Positions 8,294 to 16,100 of a stretch of 30,996 nt of DNA are shown piece by piece. This stretch comes from an uncultured Eubacteriales bacterium (GTDB taxonomy: Bacteria > Bacillota > Clostridia > Christensenellales > UBA1242), in assembly GCA_948806215.1 (NCBI GenBank), contig CAQIDI010000011.1, positions 1 to 30,996 on the forward strand, in the 5' to 3' direction. The translations under genes were made by a program, and so were the position numbers. The notes below the pieces were generated by a model. It was not told where the DNA came from, searched no databases, and was given only the letters and a program-made list of their open reading frames with translations. Position 1 is the stretch's first letter, and each line of letters opens with the position of its first letter.

Positions 8294-9100
8294 ATGTCAA
8301 AAAAAGTTGGTTATGCCGAAACAAGGCTTGTAAAAAGCAAACAAAAACATAAAAATAAATTTGTAACATTAATGGTTTGTGTGTTATCGCTAGCAATGGT
8401 GGTTTTATTATCAGGAGTGTTGGCAGGGGCTATAACTGTTGGAAATTTTAGCAATTTGTTTCAAAACAAATCCAACACAATTTCTGCACATAGTTACTAT
8501 ATGGTTTCAATGGGAAAATATAATTCTCGTTCCGAAGCCGAAGCTGTTGCAAGTGGTGCGGCAGTTATGGGTGCTTCTGCATATGTTTGGGAATTAAATA
8601 AAATGTTTTATGTTGTTGGAAACATATATAAAAATTCAAGCGAGGCTGATTCGGTTTTAAAAAATATATCTGGCACTGGTAATTACGAAATTAGCGTTGA
8701 AGAAATAAAGTTTAAAAAGCTAACAATTAGCAATAAAGAATATTCAAACGAACAAATAAAGGCCATTGTGGAAGCAATAAAAAGTTTGAATAATATTTAC
8801 GAAAAATGTTACGATTATAGTTTAAAAGTTGATAAAGGCGAAGTTAACACAGGGCTTGTTTCAAGCGAATTAAATAGCATTAAAAGCGAAGCAAAAATAA
8901 CTGCAGCAAAACTTGATGCAATTAATTCTTATGCTGTTAGCGAACTTACTATAAACACTAAAAACGCTTATATTTCGGTTATAGATGCACTTGATAATGC
9001 AATTTTAAAAGTTATTAGCGGAAACAGTGTTAACAGCGATTTAAGGTGCTTGGTTAGCAAAATAGTTGTTGCAAAGTACAATTTATACCAAAATATTTAA
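8294..9100 (+). CDS. Membrane-anchored SPOR-like domain protein
   Basis: 268 residues. A basic N terminus is followed by one hydrophobic segment (about 23-50), consistent with a signal anchor. Residues 66-126 (YYMVSMGKYNSRSEAEAVA, then a repeat-like FYVVGNIYKNSSEADSVLKN) have the alternating strand-helix pattern of SPOR domains, which bind glycan strands stripped of peptide side chains. The remaining about 140 residues look helical and are not recognised. It probably acts outside the membrane in cell-wall or division processes (inference from the domain only). The start follows GGAG with 11 bases spacing. lspA starts 54 bases downstream. Confidence 0.72.
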   Translation: MSKKVGYAETRLVKSKQKHKNKFVTLMVCVLSLAMVVLLSGVLAGAITVGNFSNLFQNKSNTISAHSYYMVSMGKYNSRSEAEAVASGAAVMGASAYVWELNKMFYVVGNIYKNSSEADSVLKNISGTGNYEISVEEIKFKKLTISNKEYSNEQIKAIVEAIKSLNNIYEKCYDYSLKVDKGEVNTGLVSSELNSIKSEAKITAAKLDAINSYAVSELTINTKNAYISVIDALDNAILKVISGNSVNSDLRCLVSKIVVAKYNLYQNI

Positions 9101-9142
9101 TAAATTGTTTATTATTTAATTTTTTTAATATTAAATTTGTAG

Positions 9143-9148
9143 TAAAAT
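9143..9148 (+). promoter_or_regulatory. Candidate -10 box placed for a leaderless lspA mRNA
   Basis: TAAAAT ends seven bases before the lspA ATG, the normal distance from a -10 box to the transcription start. No clear -35 is visible (only a T run) and there is no Shine-Dalgarno site. lspA could instead be read from the upstream gene. Confidence 0.4.
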
Positions 9149-9154
9149 TTAGTT

Positions 9155-9664
9155 ATGAGTAAAAAGCGATTTTATTTTAGACTTATAGCAAAACTTGTTA
9201 TTATAGGAATTTTTGTTGCGATTGATTTGCTAACAAAATTCTATTTTGAAACCTACTATAAGTTGGGCGGAGAAGATTATAGTTTAATAAATGGCGTTTT
9301 AGGAATTACTAATGTTAAAAACACTGGCGGTGCTTTTGGAATGCTTAGTTCTAACACAACCACACTAATAATTTTTACGGTGTTGTTTTTATGTGTGTTT
9401 GGACTAATTGATGCATACACAACAACTTTTAATGGTTTTTATTTTGCAGGATTCACATTAATTGTTGGTGGGGCGCTTGGTAATTTTATTGATAGAATTT
9501 CTCTTGGCTATGTTAGGGATTTTATAAAACTTGAATTTATGGAATTTCCAGTTTTTAATTTTGCCGATATGTTTTTAACAGTTGGTGTTATTTTCTATGT
9601 TATTTATTTAGTTTTTTACGAAATGCTAAAACCAAAACAAAAAAGAGCAGCAATAGATGAATAA
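9155..9664 (+). CDS. lspA: Lipoprotein signal peptidase (signal peptidase II)
   Basis: Integral membrane aspartyl protease that removes signal peptides from diacylglyceryl-modified prolipoproteins. The 169 residues have four hydrophobic segments and the family boxes: Asp at residue 24, NTGGAF (56-61), GNFIDR with catalytic Asp 113, and FNFAD with catalytic Asp 138. No ribosome binding site precedes the ATG, and a -10-like TAAAAT lies seven bases upstream. The last eight bases overlap the start of the RluD-like gene, so the two are translationally coupled, the usual lspA-rluD arrangement in Firmicutes. Confidence 0.96.
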   Translation: MSKKRFYFRLIAKLVIIGIFVAIDLLTKFYFETYYKLGGEDYSLINGVLGITNVKNTGGAFGMLSSNTTTLIIFTVLFLCVFGLIDAYTTTFNGFYFAGFTLIVGGALGNFIDRISLGYVRDFIKLEFMEFPVFNFADMFLTVGVIFYVIYLVFYEMLKPKQKRAAIDE

Positions 9665-10565
9665 ATTTATTATAGGTGGTTTAGATGTTGGTAAACGTTT
9701 AGATAATTTTTTGTTTGAAAATAATAGCGATTACACAAGATCTCATTATAAAAATTTAATAGTAACCGAAAAGGTTAAAGTTAATGAAAAAGTTGTTAAG
9801 GCAGGATATAGCCTTAAATTAAACGATGAAGTTATTATCGAAGATTTTGCACCAGTGCCATTAAAAGCCGAAGCCGAAAAAATTGATATTAACATTGTGT
9901 ACGAAGATGATGACTTAGTGGTTGTTAATAAGCCAAAAGGAATGGTTGTGCATCCTGCTTGCGGAAATTGGAGCGGAACACTTGTTAATGCCTTGCTTTA
10001 TAATGTTAAAAATTTAAGTGGTATTAATGGGGTTATAAGGCCAGGAATTGTGCACAGACTTGATAAAGATACAAGTGGTTTGTTGGTTGTTGCAAAAAAT
10101 GATTTTGCGCACGTTGAACTTAGCAAACAAATTGCTAATAAAACTTGCAAGCGAATTTATCTTGCTTTGTTAAACGGAAACTTAAAACAAGATAGCGGAG
10201 TTATTAAAAACTTTTTAACCCGCGACCCTAAAAACAGGCTTAGATATATGGTTAGCGAAACAACCGGGAAATTGGCTGAAACACATTTTGAAGTTATAGA
10301 ACGATTTAAAGATTATTGTTTGGTTAAGTTTGAATTAAAAACAGGCCGAACACATCAGATAAGAGTTCATTCAAAATTTTTAAATCATCCTATTGTTGGC
10401 GATGAACTATATGGCTTGGGTAAAAGCAAATTTAAAATTGATGGACAATTACTTCACGCCTATAACTTGCAATTTGTTCATCCGCGAACAAACGAACTAA
10501 AAAGTTTTTTTGCACCACTTCCTTCTGATTTTGAACGAGTTTTACATAGTCTTCGTTCTAATTAA
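9657..10565 (+). CDS. rluD: RluD-type 23S rRNA pseudouridine synthase with S4 domain
   Basis: 302 residues with an N-terminal S4 RNA-binding domain (about residues 12-60) and an RluA-family catalytic domain containing HRLDKDTSG, catalytic Asp 136. The downstream GRTHQIRVH motif is also typical. Probably modifies 23S rRNA (in E. coli RluD: helix 69); target assignment is by family. The start overlaps lspA by eight bases. This is the longer of two RluA-family enzymes in the window; the other, at 5378, lacks S4. Confidence 0.92.
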   Translation: MNKFIIGGLDVGKRLDNFLFENNSDYTRSHYKNLIVTEKVKVNEKVVKAGYSLKLNDEVIIEDFAPVPLKAEAEKIDINIVYEDDDLVVVNKPKGMVVHPACGNWSGTLVNALLYNVKNLSGINGVIRPGIVHRLDKDTSGLLVVAKNDFAHVELSKQIANKTCKRIYLALLNGNLKQDSGVIKNFLTRDPKNRLRYMVSETTGKLAETHFEVIERFKDYCLVKFELKTGRTHQIRVHSKFLNHPIVGDELYGLGKSKFKIDGQLLHAYNLQFVHPRTNELKSFFAPLPSDFERVLHSLRSN

Positions 10566-10568
10566 AAT

Positions 10569-10597
10569 TTTACATCTTTTAAATTATGTGTTAAAAT
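10569..10597 (+). promoter_or_regulatory. Promoter of the two small membrane proteins
   Basis: TTTACA (10569-10574), a 17-base spacer, TAAAAT (10592-10597), 20 bases before the ATG at 10617. Confidence 0.65.
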
Positions 10598-10616
10598 TAA
10601 GTAATAGGAGATATAT

Positions 10617-10874
10617 ATGAAATTTAATTGGAAAAGTTTTGCAAACATCTTAGCGTATGTTGCAGTTGTTTTAGTAGGGGTGGCTCTACTTATTCAAGCT
10701 TTAATTAAGGGTAATAACGAAGTTTCGGGAATTATTAAAATGGTTGCCGATATTATTGCTTATGCAATTTTAATTATGTGTAGTTTCACATATGCAAAAA
10801 GCCGCAGAAGTGTTGTGTTCTTAATAATATGGGTTATTGCTGTTATATTAATTGTTGTTTCTTATATTGTTTAA
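10617..10874 (+). CDS. Small membrane protein, three predicted helices
   Basis: 85 residues, hydrophobic almost throughout: helices at about 8-30, 36-58 and 65-84, with a basic KSRR loop before the last one. The start follows TAGGAG with good spacing. The next membrane protein begins two bases after its stop, so the pair form one operon with its own promoter and terminator. No family recognised; it could be a membrane scaffold or accessory subunit, but the sequence gives no function. Confidence 0.75.
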   Translation: MKFNWKSFANILAYVAVVLVGVALLIQALIKGNNEVSGIIKMVADIIAYAILIMCSFTYAKSRRSVVFLIIWVIAVILIVVSYIV

Positions 10875-10876
10875 TT

Positions 10877-11218
10877 ATGGATTTTAAAAAATTTTTTAAA
10901 AATAAAAATGTTATAATAATTATTATTAGTTTAATAGTTATATTTGGGTGCATAGCGTTAAGCCGTGTATCGCAAATATTTATACCCATTGCAATTTTGC
11001 TTAGCGGTGTTTTATGCTTATTTTTTGCTTATTTAAGTTATGTTGCATATAAAAAAGATGCTAGTGATGTTAATATTAATGATAACGAAGAAAACGAAAA
11101 GCAACAAAAAAAACAAAAACGAACTTTAATGCAAATTAAAAGTTATGGTATTGGTCAAACAATAGTGTTTATTATTTTTGCTATAACTTTTATTATTATG
11201 GGAATTAATATGTTTTAA
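10877..11218 (+). CDS. Small membrane protein, second gene of pair
   Basis: 113 residues from the ATG at 10877, two bases after the previous stop. An upstream in-frame start at 10829 would lie inside the previous gene and code for an unlikely Cys-rich leader, so I reject it. Predicted helices at about 11-28, 31-56 and 91-111, with a charged Asn/Glu/Lys/Gln loop (61-85) between the second and third. No Shine-Dalgarno site; translation probably depends on coupling. Function unknown. Confidence 0.7.
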   Translation: MDFKKFFKNKNVIIIIISLIVIFGCIALSRVSQIFIPIAILLSGVLCLFFAYLSYVAYKKDASDVNINDNEENEKQQKKQKRTLMQIKSYGIGQTIVFIIFAITFIIMGINMF

Positions 11219-11220
11219 AA

Positions 11221-11250
11221 AAATACACACATTTTGTTGTGTGTTTTTTT
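11221..11250 (+). terminator. Rho-independent terminator
   Basis: ACACACA (11225-11231) pairs with TGTGTGT (11238-11244), extended by an A/T pairing and a T run. It closes the two-gene membrane operon. Confidence 0.8.
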
Positions 11251-11271
11251 GTTAACTTAACCGTTATTAAA

Positions 11272-11300
11272 TTGCCAAAAAAAGTAAAAAGTGTTAAACT
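11272..11300 (+). promoter_or_regulatory. Promoter of tig
   Basis: TTGCCA (11272-11277), 17 bases, TAAACT (11295-11300). The ATG is 31 bases after the -10 box. Confidence 0.6.
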
Positions 11301-11330
11301 TTATCTTAGTTAAAATAAATAGGAGTAATT

Positions 11331-12701
11331 ATGGAATACAAAATTGAAAAGAAAGAAAAAAGTATGGTTCAAATTGAAATTAAACTTAATGCTAGCGAAT
11401 GGGAAAAAGAAGTTGAAGCTGCATATACTAGAACCCGTGGAAAATATAAAATCGAAGGCTTTAGAAATGGTAAAGCTCCAAGAAAAGTTATTGAAAAAAT
11501 GTATGGTAATGGTGTGTTCTACGAAGATGCTTTAAGCGAAGGTTTTTATAACGCTTATATGCAAATTTTAAGCAAAGAAAAAACTTTAGAACCTGTTGAT
11601 GCTCCAAACCTAAGTGTTAAAGCTATGGATAGTAATGGTGTAACATTAGTTGCTGATGTTGTTGTTAGACCAGATGTTAAAGTTAACAAATATAAAGGTT
11701 TTGGCGTAAGCATAAAAGAACCAAAAATTACAGATGAAATGGTTAATCACGAACTTGAGCACGCAAGAGAACATAACGCAAGATTAGTGGAAACTAACGA
11801 GGCTGTTAAAATGGGCGATATTGCTAACATTAACTTTGAAGGTTCTGTTGACGGCAAAGTTTTTGAAGGTGGCACAGCCGAAAACTACGATTTAGAAATT
11901 GGCTCACATAGTTTTATCGATAATTTTGAAGACCAATTAATTGGTTTAAAAACTGGCGATAATAAAGATGTTAAAGTAACATTCCCTAAAGAATATCACG
12001 TTAAAGATTTAGCTAATAAACCAGCAGTTTTCAAAGTTAAAATTAACGCTGTTAAACAAAAACAACTTCCAGAATTAAACGATGAATTTGCTTCAAATGT
12101 TTCTGAATTTGAAACTTTAAAAGAATATAAGGAAGACTTAAAACAACACCTATTACAACACGCTAAAGAACACGCTAAAGTTGATGCTGAAAACGAAATT
12201 TTAGATAAAATTATCGAAAACACCGAGGTGGAAGTTCCTAACCAAATGGTAGAAAGCGAACTAGATAACTTATTAAAAGATTTAGAATATAGGCTTATGT
12301 ATCAAGGTTTAAATCTTGAAACCTATGCTAAATATTTAAACACCACTGTTGCAAAAATTCGTGAAGAACGCAAAGCTGATGCATTAAAATCGGTTAAAAT
12401 CCGTTTAGCACTAACATATATTCTAGAAAAAGAAAAAATTGATGTTACTGATGCTGAAGTAAACGAAAAAGTAAAAGAAATGGCAAAATCCGCTAAAAAA
12501 ACCATTAAAGAATTTAAAGAAAGTATGCCAGCTGAGCGAATAAATTATATTAAAAATGATATACTTATGAACAAGTTGTTAACATTCTTACTTGAAAACA
12601 ACACTTCTAAAACTTCAAAAGCTAATGAAACTTCTAAAACTGCTACTAAAAAAACCACAACAGCAAAAAGTTCAGAAGCAAAAAAAACAACTAAAAAATA
12701 A
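11331..12701 (+). CDS. tig: Trigger factor, ribosome-bound chaperone and prolyl isomerase
   Basis: 456 residues. The N-terminal ribosome-binding domain carries GFRNGKAPRKV (about 43-53), the FRxGKxP loop that docks on protein L23. The FKBP-type PPIase domain starts near residue 160 (GDIANINFEG), and a long helical C-terminal chaperone domain follows. The last about 35 residues are a Lys/Thr/Ser tail without predicted structure, an extension beyond the usual end. The start follows TAGGAG. The gene heads the classic tig-clpP-clpX order, linking co-translational folding with proteolysis. Confidence 0.97.
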   Translation: MEYKIEKKEKSMVQIEIKLNASEWEKEVEAAYTRTRGKYKIEGFRNGKAPRKVIEKMYGNGVFYEDALSEGFYNAYMQILSKEKTLEPVDAPNLSVKAMDSNGVTLVADVVVRPDVKVNKYKGFGVSIKEPKITDEMVNHELEHAREHNARLVETNEAVKMGDIANINFEGSVDGKVFEGGTAENYDLEIGSHSFIDNFEDQLIGLKTGDNKDVKVTFPKEYHVKDLANKPAVFKVKINAVKQKQLPELNDEFASNVSEFETLKEYKEDLKQHLLQHAKEHAKVDAENEILDKIIENTEVEVPNQMVESELDNLLKDLEYRLMYQGLNLETYAKYLNTTVAKIREERKADALKSVKIRLALTYILEKEKIDVTDAEVNEKVKEMAKSAKKTIKEFKESMPAERINYIKNDILMNKLLTFLLENNTSKTSKANETSKTATKKTTTAKSSEAKKTTKK

Positions 12702-12745
12702 TATTATAAATTTTTAAGTGCGTAAGCACAAATAGAGGTGAAAAT

Positions 12746-13324
12746 ATGTTAGTACCTATGGTTATTGATCAAACAAGCACCGGAGAACGCAGTTACGATA
12801 TTTATTCAAGATTGTTAGAAGATAGAATTATATTTTTAACTGGTGAAATTGATGATAATGTTGCAAATATGGTTGTTGCTCAGTTAATATTTTTAGAAGC
12901 TAAAAATCCGGATAAGGATATTTCGCTATATATTAATAGTCCAGGCGGTAGCATTTCGGCTGGAATGGCTATTTACGACACAATTAACTATATTAAATGC
13001 GATGTTTCAACAATATGTATTGGGCTTGCTGCAAGTATGGCGGCATTCCTACTAAGTTGTGGAACAAAAGGAAAGCGTTTAATATTGCCTAATAGTGAAG
13101 TTATGATTCATCAACCATTAAGTGGTGTTCAAGGTCAGGCAACCGATATTGAAATAACTGCTAAACACATTTTAAAAACCAAAGAAAAAATGAATAGATT
13201 ACTTGCAGAAAATTGTGGACAAAGCTACGATAAAGTTTGTGTTGATGTTGAGCGTGATCACTGGATGGATGCTAACGAAGCCAAAAAATATGGTATCGTT
13301 GATAAAATAATTACCAAGCGTTAA
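12746..13324 (+). CDS. clpP: ATP-dependent Clp protease proteolytic subunit
   Basis: Serine peptidase subunit that forms a 14-mer chamber fed by ClpX. The 192 residues carry the catalytic triad Ser97 (in GLAASMAA), His122 (in MIHQP) and Asp171 (in VERDHWMDANEA), and the NSPGGS substrate-binding loop at 64-69. The length is typical. The start follows AGAGGTG. It lies 44 bases after tig and 42 before clpX, with no terminator on either side. Confidence 0.97.
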   Translation: MLVPMVIDQTSTGERSYDIYSRLLEDRIIFLTGEIDDNVANMVVAQLIFLEAKNPDKDISLYINSPGGSISAGMAIYDTINYIKCDVSTICIGLAASMAAFLLSCGTKGKRLILPNSEVMIHQPLSGVQGQATDIEITAKHILKTKEKMNRLLAENCGQSYDKVCVDVERDHWMDANEAKKYGIVDKIITKR

Positions 13325-13366
13325 TTAAAGTCACAAAAGAACTATAAATATTTTAATTGGAGCATT

Positions 13367-14659
13367 ATGAAAAAAGAAAATGGAAATATGTTCTGTTCGT
13401 TTTGTGGCAGAAATAGGTTAGAAACAAAAAAATTAATTTCAAGCCCAGATGGGTTAAGTTATATTTGTGACGAGTGTATTAACACTTGCAAGGATATTTT
13501 AAACGAAGAAGATAGAGTTAAAAATTCCGACAAAATAAAACTTCCAACACCTTCTAAAATTAAAGAAATTTTAGATGATTATATTGTTGGGCAAGACGAT
13601 GCAAAGCGTGTGCTTAGCGTTGCAGTTTATAATCATTATAAACGCATTAACTATAATGTTGATGCAAAAACCAAAAAAGATGGTGTTGAGCTTATTGACA
13701 TTGATAAAAGCAATGTTTTGTTAATTGGCCCTACTGGTAGCGGAAAAACATTACTGGCAAAAACTTTGGCAAAAGTTTTGGAAGTTCCATTTGCACAAGC
13801 AGATGCTACAACCTTAACCGAAGCAGGTTATGTTGGCGAAGATGTTGAAAACATTTTATTAAAATTAATTCAAAATGCTAACTACGATATTAAAAAAGCA
13901 GAACGTGGAATTATTTATATTGACGAAATAGATAAAATAACCAAAAAAAGCGAAAACCGCAGCATAACTCGAGATGTTTCTGGTGAAGGAGTGCAACAAG
14001 CTTTATTAAAAATAATTGAAAGCACAGTTGCTTCTGTTCCTCCTCAGGGCGGAAGAAAACATCCGCATCAGGAATTGTTGCAAATTGATACTTCTAACAT
14101 TTTATTTATTTGTGGTGGTGCTTTTGTTGGATTAAAAGATATTATAGAAAAGCGTTCTAACGAAAGTTCTGGCTTTGGATTTAATGGTCAGATAAAGGGC
14201 GTTTCGGAACATAAAACAGGCGAAACTTTAAAAAAGATTCAACCACAAGATTTAATTAAATTTGGCTTAATTCCAGAATTTGTTGGAAGATTACCTATTG
14301 TTGTTGGTTTGGACGATTTAGATGAAGATGCTTTAGTTGAAATAATGCAAAAACCAAAAAATGCACTAACCAAACAATATACCGAAATGTTTAAAATTGA
14401 TGGTGTTGAATTAAAAATAGAACAAAGTGCAGTTAGAGCAATTGCTAAAAAAGCAGTTAAGCTTAAAACTGGTGCAAGAGGACTTAGAACAATAATGGAA
14501 AATTGTATGCTAGACCTTATGTTCTTAACACCAAGCGATAAAACAATTAGCTCTATTGTTATTGATGAAAATGTTATTAACGGAGTTTCTGAGCCTAAAA
14601 TAATAAAAACTAAAAAAGTGTCAGAAGCAAATAATCAGAAAGTAGAAAAACTTGCTTAG
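13367..14659 (+). CDS. clpX: ATP-dependent Clp protease ATP-binding subunit ClpX
   Basis: AAA+ unfoldase that delivers tagged proteins to ClpP. The 430 residues show the N-terminal four-Cys zinc domain (C10, C13, C34, C37), Walker A GPTGSGKT (121-128), the pore loop GYVGEDVEN, Walker B IIYIDEIDK and the GGAFVGL segment. Known substrates of the family include tmRNA-tagged proteins, and this window also encodes the tmRNA and SmpB. The start follows TTGGAG. The end of the coding sequence (CTTGC-TTAG) forms part of the terminator hairpin. Confidence 0.97.
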   Translation: MKKENGNMFCSFCGRNRLETKKLISSPDGLSYICDECINTCKDILNEEDRVKNSDKIKLPTPSKIKEILDDYIVGQDDAKRVLSVAVYNHYKRINYNVDAKTKKDGVELIDIDKSNVLLIGPTGSGKTLLAKTLAKVLEVPFAQADATTLTEAGYVGEDVENILLKLIQNANYDIKKAERGIIYIDEIDKITKKSENRSITRDVSGEGVQQALLKIIESTVASVPPQGGRKHPHQELLQIDTSNILFICGGAFVGLKDIIEKRSNESSGFGFNGQIKGVSEHKTGETLKKIQPQDLIKFGLIPEFVGRLPIVVGLDDLDEDALVEIMQKPKNALTKQYTEMFKIDGVELKIEQSAVRAIAKKAVKLKTGARGLRTIMENCMLDLMFLTPSDKTISSIVIDENVINGVSEPKIIKTKKVSEANNQKVEKLA

Positions 14660-14673
14660 TTGCAAGTTTTTTT
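14646..14673 (+). terminator. Terminator overlapping the clpX stop codon
   Basis: AAAAACTTGC (14646-14655) pairs with GCAAGTTTTT (14662-14671). The loop contains the clpX TAG stop. It closes the tig-clpPX operon. Confidence 0.85.
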
Positions 14674-14697
14674 ATTTGTTATAAATTCAACATTAAG

Positions 14698-14726
14698 TTG
14701 CAAATTAATTAATGGTTTGCTAAAAT
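14698..14726 (+). promoter_or_regulatory. Promoter of the YfcE-like gene, placed for a leaderless mRNA
   Basis: TTGCAA (14698-14703), 17 bases, TAAAAT (14721-14726). The ATG begins seven bases after the -10 box, where transcription should start. Confidence 0.65.
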
Positions 14727-14732
14727 TTAACT

Positions 14733-15197
14733 ATGATAAAAATTTTAGTAGTATCAGATTCTCACGGTAATAGCGAAGATATAAAAACATTAGTTAACGA
14801 AACCGAATTTAACTATATGTTTTTTTTGGGTGATACGCTTATGGATGTGGAAAATTTAAAACTGGATAACTTAATTAAGGTTAGGGGAAATTGGGATTAC
14901 GATTTTTCTACCAAAAGCATTATTACTGTTAAAATTGAAAATGTTAAATTTTTATTACTGCACGGTCATGGTTTTGGGGTCAAACACGGGCTGGGTTATT
15001 TAATTAAAGAAGCCGAAAAAGAAAAGGTTGATTTTGTGTGCTATGGGCACACACATATGTCGAACTTAGAATATGTTAATGGCATTGGCTACTTAAATCC
15101 TGGAGCATTTTCTTATGCAAAAAATGGTAAAAAAACCTATGCTGTTTTAACGTTAGAAAACGGAAAGGTTAGTGCCGAAATAAAATACTTTAAGTAG
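14733..15197 (+). CDS. YfcE/MJ0936-family metallophosphoesterase
   Basis: 154 residues with the calcineurin-like phosphoesterase motifs in order: SDSHGN (about 8-13), GDTLMD, GNWD (usually GNCD or GNHD), LLHGHGFG and YGHTH. These ligands hold two metal ions; characterised relatives hydrolyse phosphodiesters in vitro. The true substrate is unknown. No Shine-Dalgarno site precedes the ATG, while a complete promoter ends seven bases upstream, so a leaderless mRNA is likely. No strong terminator follows, only an A/T hairpin near 15289-15324. Confidence 0.9.
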   Translation: MIKILVVSDSHGNSEDIKTLVNETEFNYMFFLGDTLMDVENLKLDNLIKVRGNWDYDFSTKSIITVKIENVKFLLLHGHGFGVKHGLGYLIKEAEKEKVDFVCYGHTHMSNLEYVNGIGYLNPGAFSYAKNGKKTYAVLTLENGKVSAEIKYFK

Positions 15198-15288
15198 CTT
15201 TTAGTATTAAATATGCTATTAAAAATATTAAAATATATTTTAATAAAATGCTAATTAATAATAGTTTATTTTTTAGTAACATATTGTT

Positions 15289-15324
15289 TTTTTAAAAATT
15301 TTAAAATATGAAAATTTTTAAAAA
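15289..15324. repeat. A/T-only 14-bp inverted repeat
   Basis: TTTTTAAAAATTTT (15289-15302) is followed after eight bases by its exact complement (15311-15324). It lies between the phosphoesterase gene and the tRNA promoter. It may slow or end transcription of the former, but it has no G-C pairs and no T run after it. Confidence 0.45.
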
Positions 15325-15330
15325 TTATTG

Positions 15331-15359
15331 TTGACTAATACAGTGTTTAATGGTATTAT
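15331..15359 (+). promoter_or_regulatory. Promoter of the tRNA cluster
   Basis: TTGACT (15331-15336), 17 bases, TATTAT (15354-15359), 35 bases upstream of the first tRNA. Confidence 0.78.
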
Positions 15360-15393
15360 AATTATGCTTTTGCTTAAGATGGCGGGCAATAAT

Positions 15394-15467
15394 GCGGGTG
15401 TAACTCAATGGTAGAGTTCCAGCCTTCCAAGCTGGCTACGTGGGTTCGATTCCCATCACCCGCTCCA
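15394..15467 (+). tRNA. tRNA-Gly (anticodon TCC)
   Basis: Full cloverleaf: acceptor GCGGGTG pairs with CACCCGC, anticodon loop CTTCCAA, T-loop TTCGATT, and the CCA end is encoded. Confidence 0.96.
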
Positions 15468-15503
15468 ATTTTATTTTTGGGTGAGCGAAAAAGCGTAAAA
15501 TGT

Positions 15504-15580
15504 GCGTCAGTAGCTCAGCTGGATAGAGCATCGCCCTTCTAAGGCGAGGGTCGGGGGTTCGAATCCCTTCTGGCGTACCA
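15504..15580 (+). tRNA. tRNA-Arg (anticodon TCT)
   Basis: Anticodon loop CTTCTAA reads AGA. Acceptor GCGTCAG pairs with CTGGCGT, including a G-U first pair. Discriminator A and encoded CCA. Confidence 0.94.
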
Positions 15581-15583
15581 TAT

Positions 15584-15661
15584 GGTGGGTATAGTTCAGT
15601 TGGCTAGAACGCTAGATTGTGGCTCTAGAGGTCGTGAGTTCAAGTCTCACTACTCACCCCA
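15584..15661 (+). tRNA. tRNA-His (anticodon GTG)
   Basis: Anticodon loop TTGTGGC. It has the His-specific extra G at -1 (15584) opposite discriminator C, acceptor GTGGGTA/TACTCAC and an encoded CCA. Confidence 0.95.
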
Positions 15662-15679
15662 TTTATTTTTAATTACCGT

Positions 15680-15754
15680 TGGGGTGTAGCCAAGCGGTAA
15701 GGCACGAGACTTTGACTCTCGCATGCGTAGGTTCAAATCCTGCCACCCCAGCCA
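15680..15754 (+). tRNA. tRNA-Gln (anticodon TTG)
   Basis: Acceptor TGGGGTG/CACCCCA, discriminator G, encoded CCA, anticodon loop CTTTGAC. The U1-A72 first pair is typical of tRNA-Gln. Confidence 0.95.
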
Positions 15755-15781
15755 AATTAATTTAAAGCAATATTTTAATAT

Positions 15782-15857
15782 GGCCCATTAGCTCAGTTGG
15801 TAGAGCACATGACTTTTAATCATGGTGTCCCGCGTTCAAGTCGCGGATGGGTCACCA
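15782..15857 (+). tRNA. tRNA-Lys (anticodon TTT)
   Basis: Anticodon loop CTTTTAA, acceptor GGCCCAT/ATGGGTC with one G-U pair, encoded CCA. Confidence 0.95.
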
Positions 15858-15864
15858 CTAATAT

Positions 15865-15947
15865 GCGGACGTGGCGGAATTGGCAGACGCGCTAGACTTA
15901 GGCTCTAGTTCGAGAGAGTGGGGGTTCAAGTCCCTTCGTCCGCACCA
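15865..15947 (+). tRNA. tRNA-Leu (anticodon TAG)
   Basis: Acceptor GCGGACG/CGTCCGC, anticodon stem CTAGA/TCTAG with loop CTTAGGC, a long variable arm of class II type, and encoded CCA. The last tRNA of the cluster. Its last 21 bases recur at 16101. Confidence 0.96.
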
Positions 15948-15948
15948 T

Positions 15949-15999
15949 AAATAATCCAGTGTCGAACTTCGTGTTCTGGTGGACTGGATTATTTTTTTT
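15949..15999 (+). terminator. Terminator of the tRNA operon
   Basis: AAATAATCCAGT (15949-15960) pairs with ACTGGATTATTT (15983-15994), with an internal loop hairpin and a run of eight T. Confidence 0.88.
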
Positions 16000-16025
16000 G
16001 TTTTGGACTTGAACGGGTCGTTAAT

Positions 16026-16048
16026 AAAATAGTTCAGTGAACTATTTT
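16026..16048. repeat. Perfect 10-bp hairpin in the tRNA-Leu repeat spacer
   Basis: AAAATAGTTC (16026-16035) and GAACTATTTT (16039-16048) with a three-base loop, followed by one more T and A. It could be a weak terminator or a remnant of an inserted element. Confidence 0.5.
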
Positions 16049-16100
16049 TAGACCTCAGCGTGATAGCGGCATTGCTAACTTGAACTGCTTCGTAGCGGAG

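Noticed and set aside
10829..10876. Longer start for the second small membrane protein
   Set aside because: It lies inside the preceding gene, codes for a Cys-rich leader, and the ATG at 10877 begins a normal membrane protein.
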